Assembly (NCBI GenBank): GCA_032158295.1
Contig: CM063247.1
Coordinates: 9,986,675 to 10,050,674, forward strand
Reading direction: 5' to 3'
Source: Pycnopodia helianthoides
Taxonomy: Eukaryota; Echinodermata; Asteroidea; Forcipulatida; Asteriidae
DNA: 64,000 nt
The notes below the pieces were generated by a model. The model was given only the letters and a program-made list of their open reading frames with translations, was not told where the DNA came from and searched no databases. Position numbers and translations under genes: made by a program. This document shows, one piece after another, positions 45,301 to 54,719 of this stretch (the first letter of the stretch is position 1; every line of letters begins with the position of its first letter).

Positions 45301-48300
45301 AGCAGACAAAATCTATGTGCGCTCAAGTATAATGATCGAGAACATTTGGACATGGCTTGTGTGCATTCAAAGGATAGCTGCAAGTTTAACTTGCGAGGGG
45401 TTTATTGTTGATGCCCAACTTCGTAGAGCTACGCGCACACAAAATGTTGATACCAGAATAAGGTTACCAGCCAAAATACCATTCAATATGCACCATCTGT
45501 GACTGGTGTCCCACTTACTTTGTGCTTAAGCAGCTCTATGAAATGAGCACTAACTTTTACGATTGTGTTCTTTCTACCTTTATTTACATTAAGAAGTGGT
45601 TAAAAATAAAACTCTTCCAAGGGCCGCTACATGAGCTCAAAATATGCTTTCATGCTCTATGAAGATGCATTTATTTACAAAACTTTGCACTGTGCATGGT
45701 TTTTGCCCCTTCATTGAGTATTCAGAGATCAACTTGGTCGATGTGATTAAAAAATGCAAGAGTACCTCGACCAGGGATCCGTGCATGCTGCCTGTTGTAT
45801 CGAATGAGAAGACAACCTCCACTGCCTTGTCTCTATTCAAACCATCAGAAAAGGTAGCCATCAGCTCCTACAAAAAGACACAACAACCCAAAGTACATCA
45901 TCTATGCAGTCGGTATATTAAAGGGGCCGTGCTGTACAGGTAATTATGAACTCGCACCCAGTTACTGCACGCGTGCGCCCTCCTTCCGTAAGATATCTAT
46001 GGAGAGGGTGCACACGTGCAGTAACTGGGACGAGAGTTCATAATAGACCTTATGCATTGACGTCATCACGCCGCCATCTTAGAGGTAAAACGATGATGAA
46101 ACAATGGAAACGTACATCTTTGTACGCGCTGCACACAGGATGGGCCACTGAGCTACCTTCTTTTGACCTCTAGCCGAGGGCGCCCTACTCAAATGACAAC
46201 ATGTGCATATGGTCTATTCTATGTACAGCCACAGGCCTGCTTTGATCATGACGACATGGTCCCTTTAAGTTTGACTCCATTGCTTATACGAATCATCATG
46301 ATCACCCAGTTATAAGTTGCTATGATTTTAAAGTCTCCCCGATGTTTGTTGTTTTTTTGTTTTTTGTCAGAAAAACATACACAATAATGTTTCAAGTGAT
46401 CTAGATCCATTTCTACTATATGGAGATCATTTCTGGCCAATTTCACGCAAGAACTATCGATGACCATAGTTCGACTAAGTTGGCCCGAACTTTGTAAAGT
46501 CAACGATATTTGGACTTCGCTAGTCTACTATTTGAAACCAACATACCGGACCAGGTCGGATCCCTGGTTATCAATAGCTGTTTTCATAGCACACAGTGCA
46601 GAGTGGACCAGTTATCAGAAAATTATATAGTACGTTGACCTGCCGGTCGTGTTGACATGACATGACTTGACTCGTTTGAACTTCAACTTCTGTGTGCATG
46701 TCCTACATACAGTACGAGAACTTGACCTAAGCGTCCTTAGGGCATTTTTCTCAGGGCCCTCTGGTGTTCCTCCCTGCGGAAAAAGCAAACACTTTTGATC
46801 TCTGGCTGTGCTCTGTGGTCATGGGTTGATGTGGCCAGCTGCCCAAGGCACCGGTAACACGTCGTAGCCACATCCTTCGCAATTCACCTTCTAAGCTGGG
46901 ATAAGGATGTTTAGCCTCCAAAAACATTATTATTATTATTAATATTTATAACGAGTTTATATCAAGGAGAAACCAGGTGGAAAATTCTTGCAAAGTTTAG
47001 TGCTTACATCCAGGGCTGCTTGGTCTAGTTCTTCTAGCACGACTTGGTTATCATTGCTGGGCGTGGCTGTAGCAGCTTGTTCAATAAGCTCCAGGACAGT
47101 CTCATCTTCAATTCCAAGATCTTGAGCAAGACTGTTGTCACCCAGCAAGGGTTTTCCTTTCATCTAAGGGAAAGACGAGAAATCAAAGTTATGAATATTC
47201 TAACAGTATAGACCCCTTGCATATGATGCCACAAGCCCAAACAGCGCCCTCACTGAGGTAAATGAAGAACCTATTATTGGCCGAGAGTTGTGCGCAGTGC
47301 GTACACAATTCCGTTGTTTGACCTTAGTGATGGCGCCAATGCAAGGGGTCTAGAAATTAGGCCTAACTTTAGACCCTGTTGCATATCTGTCAGTTTTGTT
47401 GTAAACTCATAAATTTTACACTTGAGTGGCACATGACTCGGACTCAACCTTTGTGACTTTTGACTCGCACTTGACCCAAATTACTCGACATGACACGGAG
47501 GACTGGTATTCGGACTTGAGGATTGAGAACTCAAACAGAAGACTGACTCAAACTCAAACTATTTTGAAAGTTTTTTCATTTAAGGAGAGGGGCATTTCTT
47601 TCTTTGGAATGGATGCTCAAGGCTTTCATGAATCCCTTCAAAAACCATCAGAACTTAACTTCCCCCCCCACTACAAAATAGACCCCCTTGCATATGAGGT
47701 TGCGAGTCAAACAGCTCCCTCAGGAAGACCTCTCATTGGCTGATAGTTGTGTGTGGCATGTACACATGAGTTCTGTAGCGACATTCAAACCGAGGGACAA
47801 TAGGTCCAGGATTGCTCGGGACAAAGAGTTGAGCAAAGGCGGGTCTAGGATTGAAGGTCATTACACACTTGTATCATGTATGTGTTGTTTGACCTCAGTG
47901 ATGGCATCGTATGGGAGTCTAGACTTGCAGAAAGAGGAGAAAACTAGGGCTGTACCGAATTGGCAGCTACGGCTATGACTGTTGCTAAGGGTGTTGCAAA
48001 GAATGTCCTTCAATGCACGTTGATGTGACGATTCAGCCGTAGCCATGGCCGGAGCCGCCAATTCGGACACAGCCTAAAACAGAATAGTAGGGTCAATAAT
48101 TATACAGTTTGACACCCCCAAAGTTGTAACAAAAGGTTTTCCAACGGTTTCAGGTACTATTGGACATCAAAAGTAACATATTAAAAATCGAAGAAAACCA
48201 GAGTACAGGAAAGCTGTTTATTCAAAATGGCGTCCCCCCCCCACACTTGAAAATTCTATTGTACTCACATTGCTAAGGCTCATCAACCTCACCCTCCCTA

Positions 48301-51300
48301 GACAACGCTATGGTACCAAACTCCGCTCACGCACATTGGCATCTATCAAACCCAAGATCTCACAAGCCCTCGACTCCCTTCTGGATGAACTCCACACTTT
48401 CGAGGTCGCACGATCAATGCACAATACCACCTTTCGGCCAACCTCATCCACTAGACCGAAACCTAAACCTAAACGACCCCAGAACAGTAAACCGTTTAAG
48501 TCATGTCCACTGTGTCAGCAGGTTGGTCGATCAGACTCTCTCCACTTCCTTAGCGAGTGCCCACACTTACCCGAAGGAGACCGCAATTACATAGCGAGAG
48601 CTCGCCAAGTTGCCAGCATTTATAAGGAAGAAGGATGACTCCAATGATGAAACCCTTGAGCTAACATGTGCACCAGTAGATCAGTTCCATGAACCATCCG
48701 CACTCCGTGTCCAAATCCGTCAATCGCCACACTTTGACGAATTTCTTGGCCAACACGCGACACGCATCATAATTGACAGCGGAGTAACTGAAATCTGATT
48801 CACAACTCTACAGCCATAAAACTTGGGGTCAAGATCTCAAAGAGTTCCCAATCGGCACACCAGGCAGACGAATCATCCCCCCTGAACGTCGTAGAGGAGA
48901 CCAAACTAACACTCACGAGAGATAGCAGAAACATTCAGTTTGAAGGCCTCGTCGTAGAAAATCTTTTCATCAAAATTTTGGCTGGTAATCCATTCATGGA
49001 AACCAATGACATTTCAATTCGACCAGCCAAACACCAAGTTATTCTGGGTGACGGCACTACTTACCTGTATGGCTCCGAATGAAAGCCCGCCTCAAACCAT
49101 ACGGTCCCTCGAGCCCATGTACTCCGAGCCCTCTCCCACGGCACTACCGTATGGCCGGGCAAGTTCATCGAAGTTCAACTTCCCAGTGGCGTCTTCCAGA
49201 CGACAACCTTTTCGCACTCGAGCCCCGCACTGACACAAGTCCCAAATCACAGTCACTCGACGCCATGGCCCCCTCCAAGCCTCATACATAGTGTTGCTGG
49301 CAAAGTGCGCATCCCAAATCTCACTACCGAGCCCCGCGTTCTACGATGACAGGAACAATTCTGCCAAGTACGGTCAATGTTCATCCCTCCAATGCCCGAC
49401 GAACAATCAGCCACCCCGACAGTCGCCAAACCAGTACCCCGACAGACCCCCACTAGGCCCCTCGCTTCTCTGTTTCTGTCTCTATCGACCCCGATAACAC
49501 TTTGACGCCATCTATTCAGTCACAGCTCCGCTCTCTACTCGAGGAGTATGACGAGGTGTTTGACCTACTTTCCCAGGCTACAATGGCTCTTCATCAGGCC
49601 CCTTTCAGACAGTCGCAAACATGGGTCCAGTTCAACCCCCTCAGCGCAAAGGCCGACTCCCTCATTATGCTCAGGACGAACTCCAAGAGCTTCAGCACAA
49701 GTTTGATTAATTTGAAAAATTTTGAGTCTTTGCCCGCCCGAAAACTTTGGCATCTTTGTCGAATACCTCAACCACTCCTTCCTCATCAAAAAGCCCAATG
49801 GAGGTTTCCGCCTAGTCACAGCCCTTGCTGATGCCAGCCGCTACAGCAAACCTCAACCATCACTCATGCCCGATGTCGACTCAACTCTTCGAAAAATCGC
49901 ACGTTGGGGTTACCTCATCACCACTGACCTCACCAGCACATTCTACCAAATTCCTCTCTCCCGACAGTCAATGAAATACTGTGGTGTGGTGACGGGTGTA
50001 TACCAAATCTGCAATGGGCATGCTCGGCCCAGAAACCGCACTTGAGGAACTTATGTGCCGTGTCCTAGGAGACCTACTTGAGAGAGGCATCGTAGAAAAG
50101 CTAGCAGATGATCTGCACTGTAGAGGTGACACAATCGAAGAACTCCTTCTCAACTGGAGGCAGGTTTTACATGCCCTGTACACCAATGCACTCCGTCTCT
50201 CATCTGGCAAGACCATCATCTGTCCCAAAAGCACCACTATACTGGGATGGATTTGGTCCAATGGTTCCATCCATGCTAGCCCCCACCGCGTAGCAACACT
50301 TTCCACTTGTGCTGGAGGTCTGCGATCCTTCATTGGGGCCTTCAAAGTCCTCGCCCATGTTATTCCCAATTGCTCATCTCTCCTCTCCCCCTTAAAGGAG
50401 GCAGTAGCCGGTCTTCCGACTCAAGAGAAATTGAATTGGTCCGATGATCTTCGCGATACTCTCCAGAAGGCACAAGCTGCTACGTCTTCGGCTCACACCA
50501 TCACTCTTCCTCGTCCCGATGACCAATTGTGGATTAAGCAGTCTACAGGCGACCCCCTTAGATTCGGTCGGAATCTCTTTTGCATCAGACGTGATCAAGC
50601 GCAACCGTCAACTGATCCTCATCTTGCGAGAATGCTCAACCTCCTACACCACGTCATGCATCATTGACGATGAACGCCACAACACATTCTGCACAGCCCT
50701 TAAACGCCTTTGCATCGAGCTCCGCCCATTAGACCGCCCCCTCTCTGTGATCCACTCATGCTTTCGCTTGCCTACGCAGTCTTGAACTCTCGTATTCGTA
50801 ACCGTGGTTTGTCAGCACACAAAATGTGGTTCCAACGCGACCAATTCACCAACCAGCAGATTCTGTTTGCTGATCTCAACATGATCCAGGCCCAGCACCA
50901 ACATCGCTCTCGTAACCACCCGCAAGGCCCCTCTGAAGTCTCTTCCATCCGACACACCGGTTGAGGTTGGCGACTTGGTCTACCTCTACAGTGACCGCAA
51001 CAAGTCTTGTGCACGAAGTCGCTATCTTGAAGGGGTTGTGTAACAGGAACTACAGGAATGAAGCACAATGGTGGTGAATTGTAACCAAGAGGGCGGTGTG
51101 GTATAACTAGTCTTAATATGGGACTAGACCCCAAAATCACAACTCTAAGGTGACTAGTAAGTATGTGTCATTTAAGTGATAATTGCCGGCTATATTGAAC
51201 ACCCTTGGAATTCAAGCTTACCTGATTACTACATGACACTTTTATTGGTTTTAATGTATTTCTTTGACTTCTTAAAACAGAGGCCATTTTACTCAATTTA

Positions 51301-53324
51301 CTGCCATTTTGGATGCCATATTGGACTTGCAGGTTACCTGATAACTCAATGAAACTTTCATTAGTCTAATGTGTTCCTTGACCAATAAAACATAGATGTA
51401 GACACCTAAATTGAAACTCTAAGGTGCATAGTAAAAACTTATGGTCATCTTAGCCCAAATACAGTGTATTTTAATGTTTTGGCGGCCATCTTTGATTTTT
51501 TGGTTACCAGGGCCCAATTTCATGGCTCTGCTTACCGCTGAATTCTGCGCTTGCGGTGACCATTCTCCGCTTACTGTTCAAGCGCCGAACTTCTGCGCTA
51601 GCTGTGTAAGCATAGAATGCCTAGTAACGTGGAGTACGCACGCTAACAAGCCGAAATTGCACGCTAACCCGTGAAATACGCTTCACGTAAGCGCGGAATT
51701 CCCTGCTTCCGCAAGCGCGATTATTTGCTTACGGTAAGCAGAGCCATGAAATTGGGCCCTGATTACTCAATGACATTTTAACTGGTCTTAATGTGATTCT
51801 TGACCCCCAAAACATGGGTGTAGAAACCAAAATGATGACTCTAGGGTAAATAATAAATGACTTATTGCCATTTTCATGTGTAATGGCGGCCATCTGACGC
51901 CATCTTGAAAATAACAACTTTTCTATGCTCCGAATTTCTTAGATTTTTAATATGTTATTCTTGATGGTCAATAGGCCTATCAACACTACCGCAATCCGTT
52001 AAAAAACCTTTTGTTAGTGTTACAATTTTTAGGGGGTTGAGGTGTATTTTTTCATAAATTGACCCTACTAGAATAGAGAAATACAAAGACACCAAAATAA
52101 GAAGGGGCAGATATTTACATGTAATCTTGTGTTGATATTGCTGCTGGCTTGGCCAAGTGTTTCCTGCTTGTCTTGAGTCCTTGACTTGATTTCCTTCAGA
52201 GCTGTGACATTTTGTATTGTCAGAGTGATCGTGTCTCCGCTTGGGCATTTCACATGCACTGTTAGTGACCTGGGGTGTATTATCTTTTAAAAAGCAAAGT
52301 ACCGAAAGTAGATAATTAATACGACATGAAAACTAATATTTTGTATTTCCAACATACAGGATGCTTTTTTTTTTGGCAGTGGGCATAGCTAGCCTGGTTG
52401 ACACAAAATTGTTACAAATACAAAATGTTTTGACATCTAATCTATAGTTAAAGGAACATTACAGAATTGGTAAGAAAACATCGGTCTTATTATATATATG
52501 TTGCCATTACAGCGACCTCCATTTTGTAAATGAAAAGTTTTTTTTTTGTACTGTAGCATGGGGGATTTTTTGTTTTGCAAGATTGAATACCATATTGCAG
52601 TAATTAACAATCAACCCTTCACTAGATAGATCTCGCAGGTTTATTATAGCCTAAAACATCCTCGAAACTGCCAAAACACTTTGTAACTCCAATGAGGAAT
52701 CCAATGAATACTTGAATAATCTCGTTATTTTGGTTTACTTAAGTTAAATGTAAAAAACTGTTCTCCAGTTTATGTATTTAGAGCCTCGCAAAGCTAATCC
52801 ATAAAAAAACATTCGGATAACGAAGGCATTTTATTCATTTGTTGAATCTATATGATTTCATACAAATGTGTAATCGGTTTTTCACTATTTTCTCGTGACC
52901 CAGATGGCCGATCGATCTCAAACTTCTACAGGTTTGTCAGTTTATGTACATGTATATGGTGGATTACATAAAGTGCTTACAGTACACTGCCAAGTGCCAG
53001 CAACTGTTTTGTTAGCAAAAACCAATTCTGTAATGTTCCTTTAAACAATTATACATGCCAGAATGTCTAAAAAGCGATACCGGGTCCATGTTATTTAAAC
53101 TAACTCACATCTGCCTTGAGAATGGTCTCTTGCCGAACACCGAGATAGCTGATCGTATGATCTTTGTTCAGCACTTTGCCGGTGTACTTGAGCCGTAAAC
53201 AGTTGCTGGGAACCCCCTCTTCGACCGCGACTTTCTCGCATAGCTCCCGTATCGTCTCATCCTCCGGCACGGGTATGTGAAATACACGCCCCGTAGTCAG
53301 CTTCATGTACACATCAATCGTCAT
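39061..53324 (-). CDS. Ubiquitin-like / von Willebrand A domain protein (whole gene)
   Basis: Eight exons on the minus strand: 53324-53109, 52269-52119, 47163-47008, 45867-45766, 45249-45049, 41970-41806, 39923-39797 and 39377-39061; about 477 residues. Residues 1-72 are a ubiquitin-like domain (Ubl1), about 73-148 a second one (Ubl2), about 188-375 a VWA domain, and the rest a Lys/Glu-rich tail. The metal-site motif is DTTGS (about 197-201), followed by MSHGDYCD and IIGDVRPHA. The order DTTGSM, DYCD, GG-G, LSW…D resembles the VWA class seen with alpha-kinases (vwkA) and in TerY-like proteins, not the extracellular matrix class. There is no signal peptide, so it is probably cytosolic. The function is unknown; a metal-dependent scaffold linked to ubiquitin-type signalling is only a guess. 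All internal phases agree except exon 1 to exon 2, which is off by one base. Confidence 0.8.
39797..39923 (-). CDS. Ubl-VWA gene exon 7: VWA C-terminal strands
   Basis: Acceptor GTTGTAG|GTT; donor CTGGCAG|GTGAGT. It encodes [20 protein letters not shown] and [19 protein letters not shown]. The last base pairs with exon 8 to form a Val codon. Confidence 0.85.
40045..40190 (+). repeat. tRNA-derived SINE, family S2 (intronic)
   Basis: CGGTGTTGTAGTGGTAAGAC, then GGACTCGAATCCCACCC and the family tail TACGCCTTTGGATTTTTC. Lies between exons 6 and 7 of the Ubl-VWA gene. Confidence 0.75.
40220..40900. repeat. hAT-like MITE (CTTGGGCGATA ends)
   Basis: TTAAGCTTGGGCGATACC at the left and GCGATATCGCCCAAGCTTA at the right. 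Both flanking blocks are rich in ATATCGCGATA motifs. The interior has no transposase. CTTGGGCGATA-type ends are common in animal hAT-derived MITEs; the assignment rests on that recollection. Confidence 0.75.
40926..41140. repeat. MITE subfamily D, half copy
   Basis: Matches the left arm of 15538-15915 (GATCCACACAAATATGCC, GTGTGGTTTTCCTTTTAC, GCCATTTTGTAG) and stops near the centre of symmetry; the other arm is missing. Confidence 0.8.
41247..41675 (+). repeat. SINE with a tRNA-Leu(CAA)-derived head
   Basis: The head GCCGTGGGCGAGCGGATAAG, GACTCAAGC (anticodon CAA) and GGGTTCGAGTCCCGGTC follows tRNA-Leu. The body contains CCTTAAGCAAGACACTTGAC and TGGGACGTAAAGCC, and the tail GAGCGCTATATAAGAAGCC, ATTATTA. 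Its body resembles the conserved central part of old deuterostome SINEs (uncertain). A diverged fragment is at 42632. Confidence 0.8.
41806..41970 (-). CDS. Ubl-VWA gene exon 6: VWA, third metal loop
   Basis: Acceptor TCATTGTAG|TGC; donor ATCAAG|GTATTG. It encodes [35 protein letters not shown] and [10 protein letters not shown]. The Asp in IIGD fits the third metal-binding position. Confidence 0.85.
42127..42216. repeat. Short tandem repeat, about 31-bp unit
   Basis: AATCTACACTCAACTGT occurs three times (spacers GAATTTATTATTC, AGATTCATTAC), last with TGATTCGTTAC. Intronic. Confidence 0.85.
42632..42800 (+). repeat. Diverged fragment of the tRNA-Leu SINE
   Basis: CTGATCAGCTGAGTGTGGGTT, GACACTTGTGTCCTTG and GGGATGAAAGCCTTTGGTC align with the 41247-41675 element; head and tail are missing. 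Confidence 0.75.
42961..43352. repeat. MITE inside MITE
   Basis: Outer ends ATTAGCCTTTTTTGAGATATGG and CCATATCTCAAAATGGCTAAT, spanning 42961-43352. An inner element, 43042-43310, has ends AATAGACCGATCCATTAAGC and GCTTAATGGATCGGTCTATT. The nested order shows the inner one inserted later. Confidence 0.85.
43455..44960. repeat. Composite element with five about 220-bp tandem units
   Basis: CTTCTAACATGGTA followed by CATTAGACTCAGAA recurs at about 43539, 43733, 43953, 44170 and 44388. Each unit has CCGCTACCGTACGGTGTGAA and AAATCCATCAAAAT. The remaining 44500-44960 (GACAGGATGATTGATTGCC, CTGGTTATAGTGCTATCCGG) is unique here but has a relative at 54720-55275. Poly-A and poly-T runs mark 44480-44537. 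Confidence 0.85.
45049..45249 (-). CDS. Ubl-VWA gene exon 5: VWA middle
   Basis: Acceptor ATTTACAG|GTGAGG; donor TTTGCG|GTGAGT. It encodes [40 protein letters not shown] and [12 protein letters not shown], the second and third VWA strands and the Gly-rich loop. Confidence 0.85.
45410..45550. repeat. MITE family A, copy 6
   Basis: TACCAGAATAAGGTTACCAG, ACCATCTGTGACTGGT and GCTTAAGCAGCTCTATGAAA match the other copies; the outer ends are decayed. Confidence 0.8.
45766..45867 (-). CDS. Ubl-VWA gene exon 4: VWA metal-site exon
   Basis: Acceptor TTTTTGTAG|GAG; donor GTCGAG|GTACTC. It encodes 34 residues including [18 protein letters not shown]. The DxTxS arrangement is the MIDAS cation-binding loop of VWA domains, with Thr in place of the first Ser. 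Confidence 0.85.
45943..46043. repeat. MITE with TTATGAACTCGCACCCAGTT arms
   Basis: Left arm TTATGAACTCGCACCCAGTT, right arm AACTGGGACGAGAGTTCATAA, continuing through ACTGCACG/GTGCAGT. Directly joined to the family J copy at 46044. Confidence 0.85.
46044..46216. repeat. MITE family J, copy 2
   Basis: TAGACCTTATGCATTGACGT … ATGTGCATATGGTCTA; clear relative of 31613-31786. Confidence 0.85.
46217..47007. other. Intron sequence; SINE-like tail at 46735-46935
   Basis: No exon seen. The block 46735-46935 ends in ATTATTATTATTATTAATATT, the kind of tail left by a retroposed short element, but no tRNA-like head is visible. Confidence 0.4.
47008..47163 (-). CDS. Ubl-VWA gene exon 3: end of second ubiquitin-like domain
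   Basis: Acceptor TTCCCTTAG|ATG; donor [32 protein letters not shown] and ETVLELIE match the second half of a ubiquitin fold (compare ubiquitin's FAGKQLEDGRTLSDYNI). It ends with an acidic linker, [12 protein letters not shown]. The ATG here is internal. Confidence 0.8.
47207..47353. repeat. MITE family I, copy 3
   Basis: Ends TATAGACCCCTTGCATATGA and GCCAATGCAAGGGGTCTA. Confidence 0.8.
47678..47927. repeat. MITE family I, copy 4
   Basis: Starts AATAGACCCCCTTGCATATG and ends GATGGCATCGTATGGGAGTC; the interior CCTCTCATTGGCTGATAGTTG parallels copy 3, with an extra block. Confidence 0.7.
47945..48076. repeat. MITE family B, copy 3
   Basis: TAGGGCTGTACCGAATTGGC … GCCGCCAATTCGGACACAGCC. Confidence 0.85.
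48240..51060 (+). pseudogene. Decayed Ty3/gypsy-like LTR retroelement (gag-pol remnant)
   Basis: Runs opposite to the host gene in the intron between Ubl-VWA exons 2 and 3. In order: a gag-like frame (48270-48638) with a CCHC-type knuckle [15 protein letters not shown]…C; an aspartic-protease trace (IIDSGV, about 48770); reverse transcriptase (about 49740-50400) with [23 protein letters not shown] and an ADD catalytic box; then sequence that jumps straight to the later integrase region and its C-terminal part (about 50600-51035). RNase H and the integrase start are largely absent. Several frameshifts and stops break it, and no long terminal repeats were recognised at the edges, so it is not active. 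Family placement rests on the order and motifs. Confidence 0.8.
51061..51935. repeat. Diverged tandem units, interrupted by MITE family A copy 7
   Basis: The phrases GTCTTAATGTGATTCTTGAC, ACTCTAAGGT, and GGTTACCTGATTACTCAATG recur with spacing of roughly 120-200 bp at about 51100-51500 and again at 51770-51900, with GGCGGCCATC in some units. The full MITE 51508-51761 sits between the last two. Confidence 0.65.
51508..51761. repeat. MITE family A, copy 7 (long-arm variant)
   Basis: CAGGGCCCAATTTCATGGCT and AGCCATGAAATTGGGCCCTG at the ends, with further pairing through CTGCTTACCG/CGGTAAGCAG. The interior is unlike the other copies and rich in GCGCTTGCGG-type motifs. Confidence 0.9.
52119..52269 (-). 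CDS. Ubl-VWA gene exon 2: start of second ubiquitin-like domain
   Basis: Acceptor CACCCCAG|GTCACT; donor TTACAT|GTAAAT. The useful frame gives [20 protein letters not shown] and [12 protein letters not shown], a ubiquitin-like start, and needs the first G to complete a codon, although exon 1 ends in phase 0. A one-base insertion beside the acceptor or an unseen small exon would explain this. Confidence 0.7.
52448..53044. repeat. TTAAAGG-type MITE, subfamily C copy 2, with insert
   Basis: Ends TTAAAGGAACATTACAGAAT and ATTCTGTAATGTTCCTTTAA. The first 30 bases are followed by an unrelated segment (52480-52800) that includes a block repeated at 53790-53905; the C interior resumes near 52826. Lies between exons 1 and 2 of the Ubl-VWA gene. 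Confidence 0.85.
53109..53324 (-). CDS. Ubl-VWA gene exon 1: first ubiquitin-like domain
   Basis: ATG at 53324-53322; donor GCAGAT|GTGAGT. It encodes 72 residues, [20 protein letters not shown] … [20 protein letters not shown] … ILKAD, a complete beta-grasp ubiquitin-like fold by pattern (compare ubiquitin's MQIFVKTLTGK and RLIFAGKQL). No C-terminal GG, so it is an integral domain and not a processed modifier. A near-identical copy sits at 63744. Confidence 0.85.
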
Positions 53325-53539
53325 TTTTGTGTCAAGTTAAATAGTTGAATGAAACTCAGCAATGCTTCACCGGCAATTTGAGTATGAGCCTTGTGTTTTT
53401 GCAGAAACGGTAGAGAAAATTATGGTTTTGGCTGACCACTATGACCGTCGGATTCACACGTTCATGATGCCGTCCACTGTGCATGTGTGCCTACTGTACT
53501 GAAACTTCCGTATAAACAAGTGGAAGCCCTTGCGCTATA

Positions 53540-53560
53540 TTTAGCAGCCAATCACAGAGC
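53540..53560 (-). promoter_or_regulatory. CCAAT-type promoter motif of the Ubl-VWA gene
   Basis: In gene orientation GATTGGCTGCTAAA, about 225 bp upstream of the ATG. The same 14-mer is found about 180 bp upstream of the duplicate at 63744, although much of the surrounding promoter differs. NF-Y is the expected binder of such a box. Confidence 0.5.
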
Positions 53561-53620
53561 GTGCAAAAAGATGATGTCATTATCTGATGTAAACATGCTG
53601 ACGACGAGTCCGTACTTTGA

Positions 53621-53643
53621 ACACGCGGGGGGGGGGGGGGGGT
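53621..53643. repeat. Poly-G run
   Basis: A run of about 16 G between CACGC and TACGGGCGGGG. Its length is unlikely to be exact. Confidence 0.7.
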
Positions 53644-53754
53644 ACGGGCGGGGCCCAGAATCGTTTATTGGCAAATAATGTGGGCAACGCCTACATTTGA
53701 AAATTAAGTGCGCATTTCCCCCACATATTATTGTTCATGAATTTAACATGGTCA

Positions 53755-53905
53755 TGGTCCGCATGTAGCCCACCTTGTTGGGCTGTTATATGGCTCTCTT
53801 TTAACATCGGTCTTATTATATATATGTTGCCATTACAGCGACCTCCATTTTGTAAATGAAAAGTTTTTTTTTTGTACTGTAGCATGGGGGATTTTTTGTC
53901 TTGCA
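53755..53905. repeat. Duplicate of a segment in MITE C copy 2
   Basis: From AACATCGGTCTTATTATATA to CATGGGGGATTTTTTGT it is almost identical to 52482-52585; a third, partial relative is at 26095-26165. Confidence 0.85.
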
Positions 53906-54160
53906 AGATCTTTGAAATACCCCAATATTGTCCCAGGTATTAACAAAATCGAACCCCTTTCACCATAGATCAAGATCTTGTTCTGTTTTGTTCAAGTTCA
54001 TTGCAATGTCCCGTTTTGTATTAGGCCTAGATCCAAACATCAACAACATTTCTCTCGTGAATGGGAACTTTTGTTGACTTATAAATTTATCTATAAAAAC
54101 AAACAAAAAACTTTTGTAACAATCTTTTGCAGCGCATTGTATCTCTGGAAATTGCGCTTT

Positions 54161-54274
54161 TTAAAGGCACAGTACACGTTTGGTAATGACTCTGAAAATT
54201 AATGGCAATAAAAACAGTGGTAGGGGCCTAATAAGTACAGCAGCTTTGGGTAGTAAAATGAATTTTGAAAAACT
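54161..54274. repeat. MITE subfamily E, left part
   Basis: TTAAAGGCACAGTACACGTT … AATGAATTTTGAAAAACTTTAA, ending where subfamily C copy 3 begins. The right part of E is absent. Confidence 0.85.
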
Positions 54275-54640
54275 TTAAAGGAACATTTCAGAATCGGTAA
54301 GAAAAAAACTTGTAAAATATACTTTTTGATCACAGATTTACATAAAACTTAACGGTTCAATGATGATGATAGTAGAAAACATCCATTGAAATATTTCTGT
54401 CTGAAACGCCATATTTGATGAGAAATGAATAATTTAACTTTCGATTGGAGTTTATCGCTCATTGAGCGTTTTGTTGATTTTTGTAATCCATATGATTTCA
54501 TGAATCGGTTTTTCACTATACTTTCTCGTGACCCAGATGGCCGATCCATCTCAAACTTCTACAGGTTTGTCAGTTTATGTATATGGTGGATTACATAAAG
54601 TGCTTACACTGCCAGCAACTGTTTTGTTAGCAAAAACCGA
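54275..54640. repeat. MITE subfamily C, copy 3
   Basis: TTTAAAGGAACATTTCAGAAT at the left; family interior (ATCGCTCATTGAGCGTTTTG, TCTCGTGACCCAGATGGCCG); the right end breaks off at AGCAAAAACCGA. Confidence 0.85.
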
Positions 54641-54719
54641 CTCACCCTTTTAACAGCTCAATACATCCCACAAAATCTGGATTGATTGATAATCCACAAG
54701 AATGCTTAACCTTGCGCTG

